Assembly (NCBI GenBank): GCA_046350355.1
Contig: JAXMAN010000001.1
Span: 1-64,000, forward strand
Reading direction: 5' to 3'
Source: UBA966 sp046350355
GTDB lineage: Bacteria > Planctomycetota > Phycisphaerae > Phycisphaerales > SM1A02
Length of the DNA stretch: 64,000 bases
Shown in pieces: positions 59,475 to 64,000 of this stretch. Under the pieces are notes generated by a model. The model was not told the DNA's origin, searched no databases, and saw only the letters and a list, made by a program, of their open reading frames with translations. The position numbers were made by a program, and so were the translations under genes. Numbering within the stretch: position 1 is the stretch's first letter; every line of letters starts with the position of its first letter.

Positions 59475-59520
59475 GCGCGCGGGAGGTCCCCGCCCCCCTG
59501 CTACGCTCGGTCCCGTTCCC

Positions 59521-60084
59521 GTGAGCACGCCGTCGTTCAAGGACCACTTCCGCGTCTTCGCGACGATCACCGTGGCGGCCGTCGTGCTCGCCAGCGCGTA
59601 CGGGATGCTGCACAACCAGCTCAGCTACACGATCTCGCGCGAGTTCTTCACCTGCTTCAAGTTCGTGCAGTTCGGGCTCGTGGACTCGCCGCTGCCCGAG
59701 CGCGTGCGCGCCTCGATCGTGGGCTTCGGCGCCTCCTGGTGGGTGGGGCTCATCGCGGGGGTGCTGATCGCGCTCGCCAGCGGGATCGAGCCCGATCCGC
59801 GCGCGCGGCGGCGATCCGGGATGATCGCGCTGGCGACGATGCTCGGATGCACGATCGTGGTCGCGCTCGGCGGGATCGCGATGGGGATGTGGCGGCCGCC
59901 GGACGCGGCGGCGATCGCGTCGATGCGTCATGGTGGCGCGATCCCCACATGCGTCACCGATCCGGTCGCCTTCGTGCGCGCGGGATGGATGCACAACGCC
60001 TCGTATCTCGGCGGCGCGATCGGGCTGGCGCTCGCGGTGCTGGTAATCGTGATTGGCTGGGTCCTTCGGGCGACGCGCGCATGA
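59521..60084 (+). CDS. Four-helix membrane protein
   Basis: 187 aa from GTG. Helices at ~10-30 (VFATITVAAVVLASAYGML), ~70-90 (WWVGLIAGVLIALASGI), ~100-120 (MIALATMLGCTIVVALGGIAMGM), and ~160-182 (SYLGGAIGLALAVLVIVIGWVL). TACGCT (59502-59507) ends 13 nt before the start. The next gene begins in an ATGA overlap. No family recognised. Confidence 0.68.
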   Translation: MSTPSFKDHFRVFATITVAAVVLASAYGMLHNQLSYTISREFFTCFKFVQFGLVDSPLPERVRASIVGFGASWWVGLIAGVLIALASGIEPDPRARRRSGMIALATMLGCTIVVALGGIAMGMWRPPDAAAIASMRHGGAIPTCVTDPVAFVRAGWMHNASYLGGAIGLALAVLVIVIGWVLRATRA

Positions 60085-60623
60085 GCGACCAGACGAACCA
60101 GGACCTGCAGTACCGGTTCACGCTGTCGCGCGAGGAGTTCCTGCGCACGGCGGATGCGATTTCGCTGTGGCAGCCGCTCTTCCTGATTCCGCTCGGCGGG
60201 GCGATGATTCCGATCACGCTCTTCGCCACGATCGCCATCTTCGGCACCCGACCCGGCCAGCGCGAGGCGGGAGCCGGCACCCTGGTGGCCATGCTGATCG
60301 CCTGCGCCGTGATCATGTCGTGCGTCGGATTGTTGCTGCGCCAGATGCGGCGCAAGTTCCTCGCCGGCGCGCCCACGCCGCCGGAGTGCGTCGTCACGCT
60401 CGAGGACGCGGGCGTGCGCTGGCGCTTCGGCGAGATCGAGACGCTCGTCGGCTGGCGCCAGGTGCGGCATGTGCGCGTGAATCGGGAGTTCGCGATCTTC
60501 GTGCTGCGCGATGTCTCCGACTTGTCGCTGCCGCTGCGCGCGGTGCCCGACCGCGATGCGCTGCTCGCGCGCGTGCGCGAGCGCGGACGCCGCGTGAAGC
60601 TGCTGGGCGATTCCCGTGGGTAA
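60081..60623 (+). CDS. YcxB-like membrane protein
   Basis: 180 aa. Two central helices (LFLIPLGGAMIPITLFATIAIF and GTLVAMLIACAVIMSCVGLLL) are followed by a YcxB-like C-terminal domain: VTLEDAGVRWRFGEIETLVGWRQVRHVRVNREFAIFVLRDVSDLSLPLRAV. YcxB proteins are small membrane proteins of unknown role. The start overlaps the previous stop (ATGA); the next gene starts 8 nt before its end. Confidence 0.75.
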   Translation: MSDQTNQDLQYRFTLSREEFLRTADAISLWQPLFLIPLGGAMIPITLFATIAIFGTRPGQREAGAGTLVAMLIACAVIMSCVGLLLRQMRRKFLAGAPTPPECVVTLEDAGVRWRFGEIETLVGWRQVRHVRVNREFAIFVLRDVSDLSLPLRAVPDRDALLARVRERGRRVKLLGDSRG

Positions 60624-61215
60624 GCTCGCGGAGAGCCTCTTCGAGCTTGCGACGACGCTGTGGCTGATCGTGCGGCACGTCATCGCGATCGCGCTGATCG
60701 GCGCGGTCGTCGAGGGCGTGTGGGCGATCGTCTTCTTCTTCCTCTACATCGGCGGGCTGCTCGCGGGCGAGTCGGCGGCGTCGCTGCTCTTCCTGCCTGT
60801 CTCGATGTTCGTGATCGGGCTGCTGCTCGTGGCGATCTGGCTCACCGCGCTGCTGCCCGCGTCGGTGGTCGCGGGATGGATGGCGAGCAAGCGCGTGCTC
60901 TCGGCGTGGCGCGGGACGCTCCTGGGCTGCGTGCTCGCCGCGGCCGTGGGGCTCGCGACGGCGTCGATCGCGCTGTTCGCGGGGATGCACGACCTGAAGG
61001 GAACGGGGCCGCTCGCGGTGCTCATCGGCGCCGCGCTGGGCTACGGCGCGCTCTTCCTGATCTACCACGGCACCGTGCACGTGCTGGGGCCGGTCGTCCC
61101 CTGGCTGCGGCGCCTGTGGCGTCGCCGGCGCGGCGAATGCCCGGAGTGCGGGTACGCGATCGTCGGCGGCTCGGTCTGCCCGGAATGCGGCCACGCGGTC
61201 GAGCGGGTCTACTGA
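60616..61215 (+). CDS. Four-helix membrane protein with C-terminal zinc ribbon
   Basis: 199 aa from GTG, overlapping the previous gene by 8 nt. Four helices occupy ~15-150 and end at an Arg-rich stretch, then the ribbon CPECGYAIVGGSVCPECGHAVERVY closes the protein. It is another member of the zinc-ribbon membrane group, here with the ribbon at the very C-terminus like the proteins at 24.7 and 63.0 kb. Confidence 0.72.
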   Translation: MGKLAESLFELATTLWLIVRHVIAIALIGAVVEGVWAIVFFFLYIGGLLAGESAASLLFLPVSMFVIGLLLVAIWLTALLPASVVAGWMASKRVLSAWRGTLLGCVLAAAVGLATASIALFAGMHDLKGTGPLAVLIGAALGYGALFLIYHGTVHVLGPVVPWLRRLWRRRRGECPECGYAIVGGSVCPECGHAVERVY

Positions 61216-61220
61216 GCGGC

Positions 61221-61703
61221 ATGGGCGACGCCAGCGGATCCGGACGGACCATCACCTATCGCGACGATGCGCGGATCACCGCGCAGGAGGCGATCGCGCT
61301 CTACAACGCGTCGACGCTGGGTGAACGGCGGCCCGTGGACCGGCCGGACATCTTCGAGCGCATGCTCGCGAACTCGGACATCCTGCTGACGGCGTGGGAC
61401 GGCGCGCGGCTGGTGGGGATCTCGCGCACGATCACGGACTACGCGTACGCGGCGTACCTCTCCGACCTGGCGGTGGACGAGGCGTACCAGCGTCAGGGCA
61501 TCGGCAAGCGGCTGATCGAGGAGACGCGCAAGCGCCTGCCGCCCGAGTGCATGCTCGTGCTGCTGGCCGCGCCGAAGGCGAACGAGTACTACGCGAAGAT
61601 CGGCTTCGAGCACAACCCGCGCGCGTGGCTGATCAAGCGCGCGGGGCTCGCGGAAAATACGCCGGGCATGCCCGGCATATTTTCGGGGGAGGGGCGCGGG
61701 TGA
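61221..61703 (+). CDS. GNAT acetyltransferase with palindrome-encoded C-terminal tail
   Basis: 160 aa. GNAT features: TITYRDDARITAQEAIALYNASTLGERRPVD, VGISRTITDYAYAAYLSDLAVDEAYQRQGIGKRLIEETRKRLP (QRQGIGKR is the acetyl-CoA loop), LLAAPKANEYYAKIGFEHNPRAWLIKR. The family would end near WLIKR. Residues 145-155 (ENTPGMPGIFS) come from palindrome copy 6 and GEGRG completes the C-terminus. The stop overlaps a GTG of the next gene. Confidence 0.86.
   Translation: MGDASGSGRTITYRDDARITAQEAIALYNASTLGERRPVDRPDIFERMLANSDILLTAWDGARLVGISRTITDYAYAAYLSDLAVDEAYQRQGIGKRLIEETRKRLPPECMLVLLAAPKANEYYAKIGFEHNPRAWLIKRAGLAENTPGMPGIFSGEGRG
61653..61684. repeat. 32-bp palindromic repeat, copy 6, inside the GNAT gene end
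   Basis: One substitution (GAAAATACGCC at the left). It starts on codon 145 of the GNAT gene and encodes E-N-T-P-G-M-P-G-I-F-S just before the stop. Confidence 0.95.
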
Positions 61704-62245
61704 GCGGCGTGATGGCGCGCGTGGAGACGGCGCGGCTGGTGCTCGTCCCCGGCGCGCTGGAGCTGGCCGAGGCGGAGCTGCAGGATCGCGCGCGTTTCGC
61801 GGCGCTGCTGGGCGCGCGCGTGCCGGAGGAGTGGCCGCCGGAGTCGGTGCGCGATGCGCTGCCGATCATCCTGGCGCACGCGCGCGCGGGGGGCGCGCCG
61901 GGGCCGTGGTCGCTCGGGTGGTACGCGCTGTGGCGTGCGGACGCGCCGCCGATGCTGTGCGCGAGCGTGGGCTTCAAGGGCGCGCCGCGGGAGGGCGTGG
62001 TGGAGATCGGCTATTCGGTGCTGCCCGCGTTCCAGCGTCGTGGGGTCGCGACGGAGATGGTGCACGGGCTGGTGGCGTGGGCGTTCGCGCAGCGGGAGGG
62101 CGTCGTGCGCGTCGACGCGACCGTCGAGGCCGGGAACGCCGGCTCCATCGGCGTGTTACGCAGATGTGGCTTCGTGCGCGAGGACTTCGACGGCGCGAGC
62201 GGCCTGTGGCGCTACGCTTTGCGCGGCGATGCCGGCCAGCGCTGA
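61700..62245 (+). CDS. GNAT acetyltransferase (RimJ/RimL-like)
   Basis: 181 aa from GTG overlapping the previous stop (GTGA); ATG at 61712 is an alternative that gives 177 aa. RVETARLVLVPGALELAEAELQDRARFAALLGARVPEEWPPE begins the domain; the acetyl-CoA loop is in GYSVLPAFQRRGVATEMVHGLVAWAF; the end is VEAGNAGSIGVLRRCGFVREDF. The RimJ/RimL-type ending (NxxSxxvLrkcGF) suggests N-terminal or aminoglycoside-like acetylation, substrate unknown. Confidence 0.88.
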   Translation: MSGVMARVETARLVLVPGALELAEAELQDRARFAALLGARVPEEWPPESVRDALPIILAHARAGGAPGPWSLGWYALWRADAPPMLCASVGFKGAPREGVVEIGYSVLPAFQRRGVATEMVHGLVAWAFAQREGVVRVDATVEAGNAGSIGVLRRCGFVREDFDGASGLWRYALRGDAGQR

Positions 62246-62249
62246 GCAA

Positions 62250-63044
62250 ATGTCGGCCCCCGCGCGCGCGGAAAATATGCCGGGCATGCCCGGCATATTT
62301 TCGCGGTTCCTCAGCGCGCAGTGGCGCGACCTGCTGATGCTGAACTTCGTGGTGGATCCGGCGCTCCTGCGGCCGCTCGTGCCGCGTGGCACGGAGCTCG
62401 ATCTCTGGCGCGGCGACGCGTACGCCAGCCTCGTGGGCTTCCGCTTCCTGCGCACGCGGCTGCTGGGCGTCCCCATCCCGGGCCACCGCGACTTCGACGA
62501 GCTCAACCTGCGCTTCTACGTCTCGCGCCGCGGACCCGAGGGCGTGCGCCGCGGCGTCGCGTTCGTGCGCGAGCTCGTGCCGCGGCGCGCGATCGCCTGG
62601 ACCGCGCGTGCCGTCTACAACGAGCCGTACCTCGCGGTGCCGATGCGCCACGAGGTCGGCGCGAGCGGCGGCAGCGCGGGCGGCGACGCGCCCGGCGCCA
62701 GCGCGCCTCGAACCGTACGGTATTCGTGGCGGATCGGCGGCGAATGGCACGCGATTTGCGCGTCGACGCAGGGCGAACCCACGCTCCTGCGCGACGGCTC
62801 GGAGGAGGAGTTCATCGCCGAGCACTACTGGGGCTACACCGCGCAGCGCGACGGCGGCACGGTCGAGTACCGCGTCGCACATCCGCGCTGGCGCGTCTGG
62901 CAGGCGCTGCAGCCGCGCGTGGAGGGCGACCTCGTGGCGACCTACGGCGCCGACTTCGCGCGCGCGCTGGCGGGTCCGCCGCGCTCGGCGTTCGTCGCGG
63001 AGGGATCGCCCGTCGTCGTCTTTCGGCCGAGGCGCTGCGCGTGA
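62250..63044 (+). CDS. DUF2071 (YqjF-like) protein with palindrome-encoded N-terminus
   Basis: 264 aa from ATG 62250 (MSAPARA, then residues 8-18 E-N-M-P-G-M-P-G-I-F-S from palindrome copy 7). ATG codons inside the repeat (62277, 62286) are alternative starts; the family itself begins near FLSAQWRDLLMLNFVVDPALLRPLVPRGTELDLW. Further landmarks: YASLVGFRFLRTRLLGVPIPGHRDFDELNLRFYVSRR and AIAWTARAVYNEPYLAVPM. DUF2071 proteins have no settled function. The next gene starts in a GTGA overlap. Confidence 0.85.
   Translation: MSAPARAENMPGMPGIFSRFLSAQWRDLLMLNFVVDPALLRPLVPRGTELDLWRGDAYASLVGFRFLRTRLLGVPIPGHRDFDELNLRFYVSRRGPEGVRRGVAFVRELVPRRAIAWTARAVYNEPYLAVPMRHEVGASGGSAGGDAPGASAPRTVRYSWRIGGEWHAICASTQGEPTLLRDGSEEEFIAEHYWGYTAQRDGGTVEYRVAHPRWRVWQALQPRVEGDLVATYGADFARALAGPPRSAFVAEGSPVVVFRPRRCA
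62271..62302. repeat. 32-bp palindromic repeat, copy 7 (perfect), at the start of the DUF2071 gene
   Basis: Perfect copy in frame with the DUF2071 protein (codons 8-18). Two ATG codons in it (62277, 62286) may serve as starts. Confidence 0.95.
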
Positions 63045-63691
63045 GCGCGCGGCGTGGAGCGTCGCGGGTCCTGCGGACGATCGCGTTCGTCCTGGGGGGC
63101 GTCGTGCTCACGTTCGCGAGCGCCTGGATCCCCACGCTGCTCAATCCGCCCATGATCTCGTTCCCAGGCCTGCAGCTCCGCGTCGACGAGCCGGCCGTGC
63201 CCGTCGGACCGTGGCGGAGCGTGGTGCTTTCAAGCCCGGAGTGGCTGCGCACCGCGGGTCGGATCAACATTGGCGTGCGCGAGACCATCGGCGCGATCGA
63301 GGTCAGCGATCTTGCATTCATGCCCGACACGCATGGGTGGCACTACATGATCGCGGCGGGATGGCCCATCTACGCCCTTCACGGCGGCGGACATCTGATG
63401 GCTCCGAGCAAGCCGCAGGACGATCTGCGCACGCCGGCACTCTGGGTCCTGCCAGCGAGCGTCCCCACGCGGCAGAACCACGTCGCCGCGCTGCCGATCG
63501 CGCCGTGCTGGCCCGGCTTCGTCATCGATGTCGCCTTCTGGGGGGGCGCGCTCGCGGCGCTCGTGCACGGCGTGCCGTGGCTGCGCGCGCAGTGGCGACG
63601 GCGCCGCGGTTGCTGCCCGCAGTGCGCGCACCGGCGGCGGGATGCCTCGCCCGTCTGCCCGGAGTGCGGCTTCGCGGACGCGGCGCGCTGA
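63041..63691 (+). CDS. Membrane protein with periplasmic domain and C-terminal zinc ribbon
   Basis: 216 aa from GTG, overlapping the previous stop. Order: helix (TIAFVLGGVVLTFASAWI), external domain with IAAGWPIYALHGGGH, helix (PGFVIDVAFWGGALAALVHGV), Arg-rich stretch, ribbon CPQCAHRRRDASPVCPECGF. Same order as the gene at 24.7 kb and as each half of the gene at 46.2 kb. Its TGA stop is the first triplet of the 50-bp palindrome. Confidence 0.7.
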   Translation: MSARRGASRVLRTIAFVLGGVVLTFASAWIPTLLNPPMISFPGLQLRVDEPAVPVGPWRSVVLSSPEWLRTAGRINIGVRETIGAIEVSDLAFMPDTHGWHYMIAAGWPIYALHGGGHLMAPSKPQDDLRTPALWVLPASVPTRQNHVAALPIAPCWPGFVIDVAFWGGALAALVHGVPWLRAQWRRRRGCCPQCAHRRRDASPVCPECGFADAAR

Positions 63692-63738
63692 CGCGCGGAA
63701 AATATGCCGGGCATGCCCGGCATATTTTCCGCGCGTCA
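63689..63738. repeat. 32-bp palindromic repeat, copy 8, within a perfect 50-bp palindrome
   Basis: The core at 63698-63729 is perfect and the symmetry continues through CGCGCG and TGA/TCA on both sides. The ends are the TGA stop codons of the two convergent genes. Hairpin potential with T run on both strands. Confidence 0.95.
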
Positions 63739-64000
63739 CCTGGGGGCGACGCGGCGATAGACGAAGCGCTCTTCCTTGGGCGTGCCGTCCTTCTTGCCCA
63801 GCGCGATGAAGCCCTCGATCGAACCGTCCGGCATCCGGCGGAAGGTGAGCCCCTCGAAGCAGAGCTCGGTCGCGCTCGCGCGCACCAGCCGGAAGGTCAC
63901 GAACTTGTCCTTCTCCTCCCAGGCATGCAGGTTCGCGTGGAAGTGCTTGAGCTTCATCGCGATGCTGCCTTCTTCCTCGACGACGAGCATCAGTTCGTAG
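63736..64000 (-). CDS. DUF6265-like protein, partial (runs off the window)
   Basis: At least 87 codons, open to the window edge: the reading YELMLVVEEEGSIAMKLKHF continues upstream of the ATG at 63990, so the N-terminus is outside. The visible part, LKHFHANLHAWEEKDKFVTFRLVRASATELCFEGLTFRRMPDGSIEGFIALGKKDGTPKEERFVYRR, is the C-terminal half of the DUF6265 family (FYEFM...EEEG...LRLKHF...GWEEKD). Role unknown. Its stop codon is the end of palindrome copy 8. Confidence 0.75.
   Translation of the reverse strand, partial: YELMLVVEEEGSIAMKLKHFHANLHAWEEKDKFVTFRLVRASATELCFEGLTFRRMPDGSIEGFIALGKKDGTPKEERFVYRRVAPR

Noticed and set aside
44423..63738. The ENMPGMPGIFS/KYAGHARHIF strings as a conserved protein domain in many overlapping reading frames
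   Set aside because: They are translations of the same palindrome in its three frames on both strands. Only the copies at 52692, 61653 and 62271 lie inside supported genes, with 58989 as a possible leader.

Overview
This window is a high-GC bacterial chromosome segment. It most likely comes from a planctomycete of the Phycisphaerae type. The evidence is a secreted protein ending in two dockerin-like DxDxDG repeats, about ten small membrane proteins with a C-x2-C...CPECG zinc ribbon, a ferredoxin of the 7Fe pattern, and very many planctomycete-style hypothetical proteins. No rRNA, CRISPR array, integrase or transposase was seen. The only RNA gene found is one tRNA-Gln(CUG).

Layout. 0-6.1 kb holds a divergent locus: a GAP1-N2-like protein and a zinc-ribbon P-loop (double-GTPase-like) protein on the minus strand, and two membrane-anchored vWA proteins on the plus strand. 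6.1-14.8 kb holds mostly housekeeping or metabolic genes (xylose isomerase, a Na+/H+ antiporter, a ThuA-membrane fusion, ferredoxin, dapB, an M16 subunit) plus a BrnT/BrnA pair. 14.8-20.9 kb looks like an acquired defence island of lower GC: a fused HsdM/HsdS-like adenine methylase tail-to-tail with a MamI-like endonuclease, a lone DUF4062 protein, and a PIN-like toxin with a frameshifted DUF433 antitoxin. 21-31 kb has DUF1963, metallopeptidase and membrane proteins, a RelE/XRE pair with an obvious operator palindrome, an HNH protein, and a DUF6883/DUF4926 pair. 31-44 kb carries secreted or envelope proteins (a large SASA esterase, a YiiX-like hydrolase, a dockerin-like protein, coiled-coil paralogues). 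44-64 kb carries zinc-ribbon membrane proteins, acetyltransferases, an antiporter, an S41 peptidase, an SbtA/SbtB-type bicarbonate transporter with its PII-like regulator, a PDZ lipoprotein, the tRNA, and several small-domain proteins.

The most striking feature is a family of eight near-identical 32-bp perfect or near-perfect palindromes, all between 44.4 and 63.8 kb. Five begin 6-15 nt after a stop codon. All three convergent gene junctions in that stretch carry one, which suggests bidirectional terminator activity. Three others lie inside reading frames and add the same peptide, E-N-(M/A/T)-P-G-M-P-G-I-F-S, to an S41 peptidase, a GNAT acetyltransferase and a DUF2071 protein. The unit has no stop codon in any of its six frames.

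A second recurrent theme is promoters with a TANNNT (often TACACT) -10 element only about 6-14 nt from the start codon, which predicts leaderless or very short-leader mRNAs. Gene starts were chosen from Shine-Dalgarno sites, family alignment from memory, and overlaps with neighbours. Family names are from recognition alone; no database search was run.
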